Shown in pieces: positions 1 through 6,490 of a stretch of 11,224 nucleotides of DNA. Source of the stretch: an uncultured Bacilli bacterium. GTDB lineage: Bacteria; Bacillota_I; Bacilli_A; RF39; UBA660. Location: contig CALVRF010000042.1 of assembly GCA_944358495.1 (NCBI GenBank), positions 1-11,224 on the forward strand, written 5' to 3'. A program made the translations under genes and the position numbers. Below the pieces are notes generated by a model. That model did not search any database, had not been told where the DNA came from, and saw nothing but the letters and a program-made list of their open reading frames with translations. The first letter of the stretch is position 1, and each line of letters begins with the position of its first letter.

Positions 1-17
1 CTCCCACTTTTTACTCT

Positions 18-56
18 TTATAAGTATCATACGATATTAAAAGACCTAATTCCTGC
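18..56 (-). promoter_or_regulatory. conserved promoter-like motif, copy at left edge
   Basis: Read on the minus strand, GCAGGAATT (48-56) is followed after exactly 14 nt by CGTATGAT (26-33) and then ACTTATA. The same layout occurs three times at the right end of the window (9724, 10065 and 10407 on the plus strand). Compared with the copy before the M23 peptidase, the 38-nt core has only three mismatches, so even part of the spacer is conserved. A GGGAG purine stretch at 1-5 could be the ribosome-binding site of a gene starting beyond the left edge. The sigma factor or regulator is not identified: the upstream box resembles both sigma-H (AGGAATT) and ECF (GGAAT) -35 elements, and the downstream box begins with an ECF-like CGTA. 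Confidence 0.6.
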
Positions 57-190
57 AAAAACTAGAAAATTTTTTTAATTTTTTATTAAATTTTTAATGT
101 TTTATCTTTAGTAAAAATATTTAACGGAGTTATTAACCTGTGAATAGTAAGATTATTCCTTATAAAAAATCTAACAATATTTAAGCATAT

Positions 191-217
191 TAAAACTCGA
201 ACTATAATGGTCCGAGT
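191..217 (-). terminator. terminator of tRNA-Leu
   Basis: An 8-bp inverted repeat (195-202 with 210-217, one G-U wobble, 7-nt loop) is followed on the minus strand by TTTTAAT. It lies 13 nt downstream of the tRNA 3' end and is the natural end of that transcript. Confidence 0.6.
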
Positions 218-229
218 AATTAAACTTAA

Positions 230-316
230 TGGTGCCTGCGGCCGGACTCGAACCGGCACGGTATTGCTACCATTGGATTTTGAGTCCAACGCGTCTACCA
301 GTTTCACCACGCAGGC
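230..316 (-). tRNA. tRNA-Leu (anticodon CAA)
   Basis: The minus strand folds as a class II tRNA. The acceptor stem is GCCTGCG (310-316) with CGCAGGC (234-240). The D-arm contains the GGTAGAC sequence, and the anticodon stem TTGGA/TCCAA encloses loop CTCAAAA, giving anticodon CAA, which reads UUG leucine codons. A long variable arm is typical of tRNA-Leu, and the T-arm is GCCGG-TTCGAGT-CCGGC. The discriminator base is A and the CCA end is encoded in the DNA (230-232). It lies 46 nt downstream of scpB on the same strand but has its own extended -10 element and its own terminator, so it is probably a separate transcript. Confidence 0.97.
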
Positions 317-327
317 AACTACATATA

Positions 328-336
328 ATTATATCA
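328..336 (-). promoter_or_regulatory. extended -10 promoter of tRNA-Leu
   Basis: The minus strand reads TGATATAAT, an extended -10 (TGn-TATAAT), with the tRNA 5' end 12 nt further on. No good -35 is visible at 17 or 18 nt, which fits an extended -10 promoter. The element sits inside an imperfect inverted repeat, CTACAT with ATGTAG (317-345 region), which might also serve as a weak terminator for scpB. Confidence 0.5.
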
Positions 337-362
337 TAAATGTAGCCTATTTTATTATTTTT

Positions 363-920
363 TTAATTTTCTTCTTTATATTTAGAATTAAAAAGGTCAG
401 TTTCTTTAATTTCTTCATCAAAATTTAATTCAGGTAAATCTTTAGTCGAAGCCAGCCCAAAATAATCTAGAAACTCATCAGTAACACCATATAAAATGGG
501 TCTTCCAGGAAGTTCTGATCTACCAACTTCTTTCACCAAATTTTTAAAGACTAATCTTTTAATGACATGAGCGCTATTAACACCTCTAATTTCATCGACC
601 ATGATTCGAGTTACTGGTTCATTATAAGCGATAATTGCTAGAGTTTCAAGTGAAGATTGACTTAATGGTTCATTACTTTCTTCACCTATTAATCTTTTAT
701 AATATTCCGCATGTTCTTTTTTAGTCACAATTTTTAATCTCTCACCATAATATTCTAATTGCAAACCATGACATTTTTGATTATAATCATCTCTTAATTC
801 AGAAATTAACGCATCTAACTCTTCTTTAGAAATTTCTAAAACTTTTCTTAAAGTTTCTAAAGAAACCCCTTCATCACCAACGATAAATAAAAGGCCTTCT
901 AAAACGGCTTTTAGTTGCAT
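363..920 (-). CDS. scpB: segregation and condensation protein B
   Basis: ScpB binds ScpA and the SMC ATPase to form the bacterial condensin that compacts and separates newly replicated origins on the nucleoid. The 185-residue protein has the family's two winged-helix domains. The second carries the hallmark stretch LSQSSLETLAIIAYNEPVTR, followed by EIRGVNSAHVI, the GRSELPGRPILYGVT segment and FGLASTKDLPEL near residue 160. Length and motif order are normal for the family. The start codon lies 2 nt after the scpA stop and is preceded by an AAGGAAG ribosome-binding site within the end of scpA, so the pair is surely co-transcribed and probably translationally coupled. The C-terminal tail is acidic and lysine-rich, as is common. 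Identification is firm. Confidence 0.96.
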   Translation of the reverse strand: MQLKAVLEGLLFIVGDEGVSLETLRKVLEISKEELDALISELRDDYNQKCHGLQLEYYGERLKIVTKKEHAEYYKRLIGEESNEPLSQSSLETLAIIAYNEPVTRIMVDEIRGVNSAHVIKRLVFKNLVKEVGRSELPGRPILYGVTDEFLDYFGLASTKDLPELNFDEEIKETDLFNSKYKEEN

Positions 921-922
921 AC

Positions 923-1639
923 TTACACTTCCTTAGCTTGTAATATAATAGTACCAAGATTATGATTTTGGGTGATAGTTAAACTGCCCTTTTTGGCTAA
1001 GTCTAAAATAGATAAAAAAGTTACTACTGCATAATCTTTAGTATAATAATCAAACAAATCTTCAAAATTAAGTTTTGGAGATGTTTTTAATTTATTTAAT
1101 ATTTCGGTGTTTCTAACATCGACAGAATATTCTTTTTTGGTGATAACTGTATTTAATGGTTTTTCTAAACTTTGTTTTTCTTTTAATTTTTCAAAAGCTT
1201 TTATAATATCCATTAAAGTTAAGTCATCATTTATTTTTAACGAATCATCATGATATTCATCTAAAACACTAGGTAATTTGGAATATAATTCTTGGCGATT
1301 AGTTTCTAATTCTTGGAATTTAGCAGTGATTTCTTTATATTTTTGATATTCTAATAAACGATTAATTAATTCTTCTTTTGGGTCTTCTTCTTCCAGTTCT
1401 TCATCTTCAGTTGGTGGCAATAACTCTCTAGATTTCATTTCAATTAGATTTGCGGCCATAACTAAATATTCACTATCGATATTTAAATTAAGTTTTTCTA
1501 AATGGTTAATATAATTTAAATACTGGTCCGTTATATCAGCTATTTTAATATCAAAAATATCAATGTCTGCTTGTTTAATTAAATGTAAAAGCAAATCCAA
1601 AGGCCCTTCAAACTCCAGGGTTTTAAATGTATATTCCAT
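923..1639 (-). CDS. scpA: segregation and condensation protein A
   Basis: ScpA is the kleisin that bridges the heads of an SMC dimer and carries ScpB. The N-terminus shows the conserved FEGPLDLLLHLI segment and the helical IADITDQYLNYI region that contacts the SMC neck. The middle is an acidic linker (EDEELEEEDPKEEL), and the C-terminus has the small winged helix (VVTFLSILDLAKKGSL) that contacts the SMC cap. The reading frame is open to an ATG at 1657, but that ATG overlaps the promoter's -10 box and has no ribosome-binding site. The ATG at 1637-1639 lies 5 nt after GGTGA, the same element used by ligA and pcrA here, so I place the start there (238 residues). It is the first gene of the scpAB operon. 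Confidence 0.94.
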   Translation of the reverse strand: MEYTFKTLEFEGPLDLLLHLIKQADIDIFDIKIADITDQYLNYINHLEKLNLNIDSEYLVMAANLIEMKSRELLPPTEDEELEEEDPKEELINRLLEYQKYKEITAKFQELETNRQELYSKLPSVLDEYHDDSLKINDDLTLMDIIKAFEKLKEKQSLEKPLNTVITKKEYSVDVRNTEILNKLKTSPKLNFEDLFDYYTKDYAVVTFLSILDLAKKGSLTITQNHNLGTIILQAKEV

Positions 1640-1655
1640 CATTCTCACCATTATC

Positions 1656-1685
1656 ATTATATCATAGGTGATGAGATTTTTCCAA
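1656..1685 (-). promoter_or_regulatory. scpAB promoter
   Basis: TTGGAA (1680-1685) and TATAAT (1656-1661) are separated by 18 nt on the minus strand, and the -10 is extended (TGATATAAT). Transcription should start near 1649, leaving a leader of only about 10 nt before the chosen scpA start. It shares the 81-nt divergent spacer with the 1739-1960 gene, for which only a weak candidate is visible (TTCAAA-17-TACACT). Confidence 0.65.
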
Positions 1686-1738
1686 ATTAAAGTTCAAAAT
1701 ATAAAGTTACATTAATACACTTAATTAGGTGAGTATTA

Positions 1739-1960
1739 ATGGCAAGGCTTTTTATTTTTTTATTAGGATTTGGTCTTAGTGTAATCGGTTTTGTATATAT
1801 AATTAGTTATTTAAATTTGATGGCTTTGGGGTATAATTTTGAAGAATATGCCCATTTTATTGTTAGTAAGGCTGAATGCCTAATTGGACCAATTGGCCTT
1901 TTAATTATTTTTCTAGTAATTTTTATACCAGGAGGAGAAAAAAATGAGCTACATTTATGA
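1739..1960 (+). CDS. small membrane protein, two predicted helices
   Basis: This 73-residue protein is not one I can name. It has two hydrophobic segments, about residues 3-30 (FIFLLGFGLSVIGFVYII) and 48-64 (LIGPIGLLIIFLVIFI). The loop between them contains a tyrosine and glutamate pair (YNFEEYAHF) and a single cysteine. It ends in a short charged tail. AGGTGA precedes the ATG with good spacing. The gene is divergent from scpA, and its last 17 nt overlap the start of the next gene. That gene's GGAGGA ribosome-binding site lies inside this coding region, which implies translational coupling and a shared function. The stop is TGA, which shows that TGA is not read as tryptophan in this organism. 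Neighbour context alone does not reveal the role. Confidence 0.8.
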   Translation: MARLFIFLLGFGLSVIGFVYIISYLNLMALGYNFEEYAHFIVSKAECLIGPIGLLIIFLVIFIPGGEKNELHL

Positions 1961-2579
1961 TATTTTACTAAATTTTCAAAAAGAATATTACGACTTTTAT
2001 GAATGGAACCCAAATGATGAAATCATCCACATCCGAAAAATTCCTTTGTTTTTAATTAATAAGAGCGATTTTGAAGTTCTTAAGAACTCGATGGTACAAT
2101 TTGATAAAAATTTTTGTGAAAAAATATTTAACCGTACTGAAAGATTTAAAAAAATAAATATTACCCTTTTAAATTATGCTTTTTTAGTAAGTGATGGCAA
2201 TAGAACGATGGCCGTTAAATTAAGTAAAAATGGAATAACTTCTCATAAAAGTGCTTTATTAATGGAAGAAAATGAGGAAGTAGCTGATGTAAGTACAGAT
2301 TTAAAAATTTACGATTTGAACTATAAAATTGTTAAAACCCATAATGATACATTTAAAACAAGATTAGAACAAGAAAAAACCGAAAGATTATTAAAATTAT
2401 TAACTAATTTATATAATCATAAAGAAGATAATAAAATTTGTTTTTTATACTTAGATTGTTTTGAAAAAAATGAAAACAATGTTAATATTGCCTTTGAAAA
2501 GTTAAATCAAGAAATTAAAAATGGTGGTACTAACACGGGGAAAATTGAAGACTTTTTTAAATTAATTAACCAAAAATAA
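1944..2579 (+). CDS. YjbA/DUF3603-like protein of unknown function
   Basis: The protein has 211 residues and no signal peptide or membrane segment, so it is probably cytosolic. The N-terminus pattern (FYEWNPNDEI, then IRKIPLFLI) and the central block YAFLVSDGNRTMAVKLSKNGI, followed by a SHKSALLMEENEEV stretch, recall the layout of Bacillus YjbA (DUF3603): an FHEW-type motif, PLL, YCFVVTDGxGILAVDT and a RKSRLIP block. I infer a distant relationship from memory of that family and cannot confirm it by alignment. No catalytic residues are recognisable. The C-terminal half is a charged, helix-rich region. A strong GGAGGA ribosome-binding site precedes the ATG, and the gene overlaps the upstream membrane-protein gene by 17 nt, so the two are probably one operon. 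It converges with the proline-rich gene, with 13 nt between the stops. Confidence 0.75.
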   Translation: MSYIYDILLNFQKEYYDFYEWNPNDEIIHIRKIPLFLINKSDFEVLKNSMVQFDKNFCEKIFNRTERFKKINITLLNYAFLVSDGNRTMAVKLSKNGITSHKSALLMEENEEVADVSTDLKIYDLNYKIVKTHNDTFKTRLEQEKTERLLKLLTNLYNHKEDNKICFLYLDCFEKNENNVNIAFEKLNQEIKNGGTNTGKIEDFFKLINQK

Positions 2580-2581
2580 AA

Positions 2582-2599
2582 GGGATAAAAAATTATCCC
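2582..2599 (-). terminator. intrinsic terminator between convergent genes
   Basis: GGGATAA (2582-2588) pairs with TTATCCC (2593-2599) across a 4-nt loop. On the minus strand it is followed by TTTTATTTTT, so it ends the proline-rich gene, whose stop codon (2593-2595) lies inside the stem. On the plus strand no U-run follows, so it would stop the 1944-2579 gene only weakly. Confidence 0.7.
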
Positions 2600-3207
2600 A
2601 AAATATCTAAAAGAAATGGTAATGCTACTATAAAAGCAACAATAATAACTACTAAAACAATAATAAATACAGCTGTACTTTTCCCTGATTTGGTTGGCTC
2701 TTGATTATTAGGGGCCTCTGTACTAGTTTGATTAGTTGGCATATCATTATCAAGCACTGGCACAGATACATCGACTGGTTGTGAATTAACCTGAGTTTGT
2801 GGTGTGACTGGTTCTTGAGCCATTGCATTTACAGTAGGTGTAGGAGCTGATTCTGGCGTTGGAGTCACTGGTGCTGGTTCTGGAGTAACGGGTGCTGGAG
2901 TTGGTGCCGGAGCGATAGTTGGCTCAGGTTTTGGCGCAGCCATAGTAGGTTCTGGATTAACAGGGGCTACTTGTGGCTGTGGTGCTACTGGTTCTGGATT
3001 TGGCACTACTGCGGGTTCTGGAGTAACAGGCGCAGGAGTTGGTGCCGGAGCGACAGTTGGCTCAGGTTTTGGAGCTTCGTTAAATAACGGAGCTGGATTG
3101 TTTTCCGGTTTTGGTGCTTCAGGCTCTACTTGATTAGTAAAATCAAAACTATAATTTAAATTTTCAGGGTTTACATTGCTTTGATTGTTGTTTTTTTCTT
3201 CATTCAT
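2593..3207 (-). CDS. proline-rich protein with C-terminal membrane anchor
   Basis: This 204-residue protein has three parts. Residues 1-30 are polar and Asn/Glu-rich. Residues 30-170 are low-complexity Pro/Ala/Glu/Thr/Val-rich with repeated APKPEPT and APAPTPAPVTPEPA units. A single hydrophobic segment lies at about 179-200 (VFIIVLVVIIVAFIVALPFL), preceded by a positive KSGKS stretch. There is no N-terminal signal peptide, so the protein is probably tail-anchored, with the proline-rich region in the cytoplasm, or inserted in the opposite sense as an extended stalk; the sequence does not settle this. No enzymatic domain is present. GGAGGA precedes the ATG. The gene has its own extended -10 promoter and a terminator overlapping its stop, so it is monocistronic. 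The function is unknown; a scaffold or spacer role is only a guess. Confidence 0.85.
   Translation of the reverse strand: MNEEKNNNQSNVNPENLNYSFDFTNQVEPEAPKPENNPAPLFNEAPKPEPTVAPAPTPAPVTPEPAVVPNPEPVAPQPQVAPVNPEPTMAAPKPEPTIAPAPTPAPVTPEPAPVTPTPESAPTPTVNAMAQEPVTPQTQVNSQPVDVSVPVLDNDMPTNQTSTEAPNNQEPTKSGKSTAVFIIVLVVIIVAFIVALPFLLDILG
2876..2937. repeat. internal coding repeat, copy A (pairs with 3014-3075)
   Basis: This 62-bp stretch recurs 138 bp away (46 codons) with five mismatches. Four of these are synonymous and one is an Ile/Val exchange. It encodes the APKPEPT...TPAPVTPEP block of the proline-rich protein. The pattern indicates an internal duplication kept under protein-level constraint. Confidence 0.85.
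3014..3075. repeat. internal coding repeat, copy B
   Basis: This is the second copy of the 62-bp segment at 2876-2937, in frame and in the same orientation. Such repeats make the locus prone to length variation by slippage or recombination. Confidence 0.85.
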
Positions 3208-3233
3208 TTGTGTTCCTCCTTATTCTAATTATC

Positions 3234-3242
3234 ATTATAGCA
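3234..3242 (-). promoter_or_regulatory. extended -10 promoter of the proline-rich gene
   Basis: The minus strand reads TGCTATAAT, an extended -10 element, about 27 nt upstream of the ATG at 3207. Only AT-rich sequence is found in place of a -35. Confidence 0.55.
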
Positions 3243-3250
3243 GAATATTT

Positions 3251-3294
3251 GAAAAAAATAAAGAAAATGGTATCTTCTTAAATCCATTTTCTTT
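3251..3294 (-). terminator. intrinsic terminator of the 279-aa gene
   Basis: An 11-bp perfect stem (3260-3270 with 3284-3294, 13-nt loop) is followed on the minus strand by TATTTTTTT. One arm lies in the coding sequence, and the stop codon (3278-3280) is in the loop. A T-run also flanks it on the plus strand, so it may act in both directions. Confidence 0.75.
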
Positions 3295-4117
3295 TTTTAT
3301 TTGGAAACAATGTGTAAATATGATGTTTAAAGTGTTTTATAATTGGTATTTTCGTTGGAGTTACGACTTTTCCAAAAAATTCAGTTAGTTTGTTTTTTAA
3401 TTCGTCAATAGAAATATTTAATAATTGTGTAATTTCAATTACAACGTCAATGTTTGATTGATCGCCAGACTGTAATTTTTGAATAATTCGCTCATAAAAT
3501 AACTCTAACTTATGGTCATTTAAATAAGCATAGATATTTTTTAAACCGTCATCAAATTGCTCGTAAACACGGTCAAAATAATATAAATTATATAGTGATA
3601 ATGCTTCTAACTTTTTTTCTAGCTCAGTACCTTTATAATTTTTTTTGATCTGCCGTTTTATTTGTTCAGATTCTGGTCCTTCAATGATAGGCCAGCCACA
3701 AGTAAAATAATTTAAAGAATCAATTATAGAGATTGGCTCAAAGTTTTTCGGGACTTTATTACTAGAATCAATACGTCCACGGACACAATTATTGTAATTT
3801 TCTTCAAAACGTCTCACAATAGTAGCTTCGCCTTCTTGGCGTTGTCTAATGATATAAAGTTTATTTAAACATTGACGGCGGTCTGGTAGTTTATCTTGAG
3901 AAGCCCAGCAATATAAAATATCCTTTTTATCATTATAAGCTACAATCCTAGTTAGGCTTTCACCATCAATATTAATTGTATAAGTATAACCGATCTTAAA
4001 ACCATGATTGGCAATCTTTTGTAATGATTCTGTTATGGTTAATCCATCGGGAAAGTATAAAGTTCGACCGGCCACGGTTCTATTTTTTTTACTGTTCTTT
4101 TTTGGAATTTCCTCCAT
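3278..4117 (-). CDS. uncharacterised 279-residue protein
   Basis: I do not recognise this family. The N-terminus is strongly basic (KKNSKKNR), followed by a compact region of mixed beta and alpha character up to about residue 105 that contains CWASQDKLPDRRQCLNKLYI and the RQRQEGEATIVRRF segment. The middle has two more cysteines. Residues from about 160 are helical and charged (ELEKKLEALSLYNLYYF and following), and the C-terminus is basic (FPNKKRKWI). No signal peptide or membrane helix is seen, so it is probably cytosolic, and the basic ends could suit nucleic-acid binding, though that is speculation. It is a single-gene unit with a perfect consensus promoter and its own terminator. An AGAGGCG ribosome-binding site precedes the ATG. 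Codon and base use match the neighbours, with no sign of recent transfer. Confidence 0.8.
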   Translation of the reverse strand: MEEIPKKNSKKNRTVAGRTLYFPDGLTITESLQKIANHGFKIGYTYTINIDGESLTRIVAYNDKKDILYCWASQDKLPDRRQCLNKLYIIRQRQEGEATIVRRFEENYNNCVRGRIDSSNKVPKNFEPISIIDSLNYFTCGWPIIEGPESEQIKRQIKKNYKGTELEKKLEALSLYNLYYFDRVYEQFDDGLKNIYAYLNDHKLELFYERIIQKLQSGDQSNIDVVIEITQLLNISIDELKNKLTEFFGKVVTPTKIPIIKHFKHHIYTLFPNKKRKWI

Positions 4118-4149
4118 CTTTAATCGCCTCTTTTTTAAATAATGAGATT

Positions 4150-4178
4150 ATTATATTGCACGTTTAAAAATATGTCAA
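4150..4178 (-). promoter_or_regulatory. perfect sigma-A consensus promoter
   Basis: TTGACA (4173-4178), a 17-nt spacer and TATAAT (4150-4155) match the housekeeping consensus at all twelve positions. It drives the 279-residue gene. Just upstream lies an imperfect palindrome, TTGAAACAGTTTTCAA (4179-4194), which could be an operator; nothing else supports that. Confidence 0.85.
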
Positions 4179-4211
4179 ATTGAAACAGTTTTCAAATACT
4201 TTCATTAATAT

Positions 4212-4261
4212 TTTAGAAAAAAACTATCAAAATATGATATCTTTTTAATATTTTGATAGTT
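4212..4261 (-). terminator. intrinsic terminator of ligA
   Basis: A 14-bp perfect stem (4222-4235 with 4248-4261, 12-nt loop) is followed on the minus strand by a T-run (TTTTTTTCT). The 5' arm lies within the last codons of ligA, and the stop codon (4245-4247) is in the loop. Confidence 0.85.
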
Positions 4262-6218
4262 CATTTATAAAAGTGTTTTCATTCCATACAGTAATACCTA
4301 AGTCCTTAGCTTTTTGTAGTTTGGAGCCGGCCTCTATGCCTGCAATAACGACGTCAGTTTTCTTACTAACACTGCTAGTTACAATCCCTCCTAAAGCTTC
4401 AATTTTTTCTTTAGCCTCATCTCTGGTAAATCTTTCTAAAGAACCAGTTAAAACAAAAGTTTTATCGGTGAAGCCAGTAACATTACTAGTAGTTTCCTTA
4501 AGATATACGATATTTAAGTGATGGTTTTTTAAACGTTTAATCAATTCCTGATTTTCAGGTTTATTAAAATAATTAACTACACTTTTAGCAATTATTGGAC
4601 CAATGTCTCTAATATTGCTAATGTCTTCAAAAGAAGCATTCATCAATTTATCCAAGTTACCAAAATTTTTAGCCAAAATATTGGCAGTTTTAGTACCAAC
4701 ATGTCTTATTGATAGGGCAAATAATAATCTTTCTAAAGAGTTATGTTTACTGTTTTCAATTTGGGTTAAAAGGTTGTTAATACTTTTAGAGCCAAAACCT
4801 TCTAACTCTCTTAATTCTTCTTGATGGTCTTTTAAATTATAAAAATCATCGTAATCTTTTAAATAACCTAAATTATAAAAATCTTCGATAATACGGTCGC
4901 CAAAGCCTTCAATATTCATGGCATGACGGGAAGTAAAATGAATCAATTTTTCTTGTTTTTTGGCAGGGCAATGTTCATTAGTACAATAATAAGCCGCTTC
5001 TTCTTCTTTTCTAGTTAAAGGTTCATGACAAATTGGACACTTATCAATCATCTGAAATTTTTGTTCTGTACCATCACGTCTTCCGGTGATTACTTTAACT
5101 ACTTCAGGAATAACGTCGCCAGCTTTTTTTATTGATACAATATCACCAACTCTTATATCTTTGGAAACAACATAATCTTCATTGTGAAGGGTAGCTCTAG
5201 AAATGACAGAGCCCATAACTCTAACCGGCTCTAAATCGGCACTTGGAGTTACTTGACCAGTGCGACCAACCGTAAAAATAATATCTTTAACTTTTGTTAA
5301 AACCTCTTCGGCGGGAAACTTATAGGCAGTAGCCCATTTTGGCGTCCTGGCAGTAAAGCCGAGTTTTTGCTGATCAGAAATATCATTCACTTTAATAACA
5401 ATGCCATCAATTTCATATGGTAAAGTACTACGTTTTTCCGTCCAATTATCAATATAGGAAAGTAATTCTTTGATATCATTTATTTTCTTATTATTGGGAT
5501 TAGTAACAAAACCTAATTCTTTCATAAATTTTAAAGCATCAAAGTGCGTATAAATATTATAATCTTCAGGATCCGGTAAGTGATAAATAAAGCAGTCTAA
5601 ATTTCTAGAGGCGGCAACTTTAGAATCTAGTTGTCTAACACTACCAGCAGCAGCATTTCGAGGATTGGCGAAGTTTTCGCCATTTTCATTTAATCTTTTA
5701 AATGAAGCTTTACTCATATATATTTCACCACGCACCTCGATATCGATAGGCTGTTTAATGGTTAAAGGAATGCTTTTAATAGTTCGGGCATTATGGGTAA
5801 TATCTTCACCCGTAACCCCATCGCCTCTAGTGGCGGCTCTTACTAGCTTTCCTTTTTCATAAACTAAAGAAACAGAAAGTCCATCGATTTTTAATTCGGC
5901 GACATACTTAGGATTAGGGACGACCTTCTTGACGCGTTCATCAAAAGCCATAATTTCATCTTCGTTAAAAACATTGCCTAAAGAAAGCATCGGAATTTCG
6001 TGAGTAACTTTTTTAAATTCGTCGATAACTTGGCCCCCAACACGTGTCGTTGGCGAATTATCCCTTTTTAACTCGGGGTATTTTTCTTCTAGGGCTTGAA
6101 GTTCGCCCATGTATCTATCATATTCCTGGTCAGTAATAGTCGGTTTATCTAAAGTATAATATTCGTAGTTGGCTTTATCGATTAATTTAATTAATTCATC
6201 CATTCTTGCTTCAATCAT
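4245..6218 (-). CDS. ligA: NAD-dependent DNA ligase
   Basis: LigA seals nicks between Okazaki fragments and during repair, using NAD+ to adenylate itself. All family domains are present in 657 residues. The N-terminal Ia domain binds NMN (NYEYYTLDKPTITDQEYD). The adenylation domain carries catalytic Lys110 in the motif ELKIDG, with RGDGVTGED downstream. Next come an OB-fold and a four-cysteine zinc finger (CPIC...CTNEHCPAKK, about residue 400). A helix-hairpin-helix region (IRHVGTKTA, then IRDIGPIIA) follows, and a C-terminal BRCT domain (about 583-657, KTFVLTGSLERFTRDEA, then SKKTDVVIAG). Length is typical and no key residue is missing. The ATG at 6216-6218 follows GGTGA by 6 nt. The gene has its own promoter and terminator, separate from the pcrA operon upstream. 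Confidence 0.98.
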   Translation of the reverse strand: MIEARMDELIKLIDKANYEYYTLDKPTITDQEYDRYMGELQALEEKYPELKRDNSPTTRVGGQVIDEFKKVTHEIPMLSLGNVFNEDEIMAFDERVKKVVPNPKYVAELKIDGLSVSLVYEKGKLVRAATRGDGVTGEDITHNARTIKSIPLTIKQPIDIEVRGEIYMSKASFKRLNENGENFANPRNAAAGSVRQLDSKVAASRNLDCFIYHLPDPEDYNIYTHFDALKFMKELGFVTNPNNKKINDIKELLSYIDNWTEKRSTLPYEIDGIVIKVNDISDQQKLGFTARTPKWATAYKFPAEEVLTKVKDIIFTVGRTGQVTPSADLEPVRVMGSVISRATLHNEDYVVSKDIRVGDIVSIKKAGDVIPEVVKVITGRRDGTEQKFQMIDKCPICHEPLTRKEEEAAYYCTNEHCPAKKQEKLIHFTSRHAMNIEGFGDRIIEDFYNLGYLKDYDDFYNLKDHQEELRELEGFGSKSINNLLTQIENSKHNSLERLLFALSIRHVGTKTANILAKNFGNLDKLMNASFEDISNIRDIGPIIAKSVVNYFNKPENQELIKRLKNHHLNIVYLKETTSNVTGFTDKTFVLTGSLERFTRDEAKEKIEALGGIVTSSVSKKTDVVIAGIEAGSKLQKAKDLGITVWNENTFINELSKY

Positions 6219-6236
6219 ATATTTTCACCAGTATTT

Positions 6237-6265
6237 ATTATATCAAGTTTAAAGATAATTATCAA
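6237..6265 (-). promoter_or_regulatory. ligA promoter
   Basis: TTGATA (6260-6265), a 17-nt spacer and TATAAT (6237-6242) lie on the minus strand, and the -10 is extended (TGATATAAT). The expected start of transcription is about 12 nt upstream of the start codon, so the leader is very short. Confidence 0.8.
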
Positions 6266-6462
6266 TGAATTGGTGGGCTTAGTGGTTTTGTTATTTATAT
6301 AAAATATTACCTTTTGCTTACTTTTAATTTTGTCAAGAGATGTGTAAATAAATTGACAAAACAATTATTTTTTTAATCAGTTTTCTAGCGGTTTACTAGT
6401 AATATATTTGATAGATAGTCAAGTGGTAATATTCTCCATAGACTGACTTTTTTAGCAAAAGT
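6266..6462. other. non-coding spacer with inverted repeat
   Basis: About 200 nt without a plausible gene on either strand. It contains a 9-bp inverted repeat, TTTTGTCAA with TTGACAAAA, around 6331-6364. There are scattered TTGAC-like hexamers, but none sits at proper distance from a -10 box. The pieces TTTTGCTTA (about 6313) and TAGCAAAAG (about 6453) are loosely inverted with respect to each other. It could be the relic of a small mobile element, but this is weak. Confidence 0.3.
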
Positions 6463-6465
6463 GTA

Positions 6466-6490
6466 AAGAAAAAACGGCAAAATTGCCGTT
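6466..6490 (-). terminator. terminator of the pcrA operon
   Basis: AACGGCAA (6473-6480) pairs with TTGCCGTT (6483-6490) and is followed on the minus strand by a T-rich tail (TTTTCTTTAC). The stem touches the stop codon of the nucleotidyltransferase. Confidence 0.85.

Noticed and set aside
86..428. Open frames on both strands across the tRNA region
   Set aside because: They overlap the tRNA-Leu and the scpB 3' end, lack ribosome-binding sites and have no domain-like composition.
1640..1657. Longer scpA start with six extra N-terminal residues
   Set aside because: The upstream ATG overlaps the -10 box of the promoter and lacks a ribosome-binding site; GGTGA is correctly placed only for the ATG at 1637-1639.
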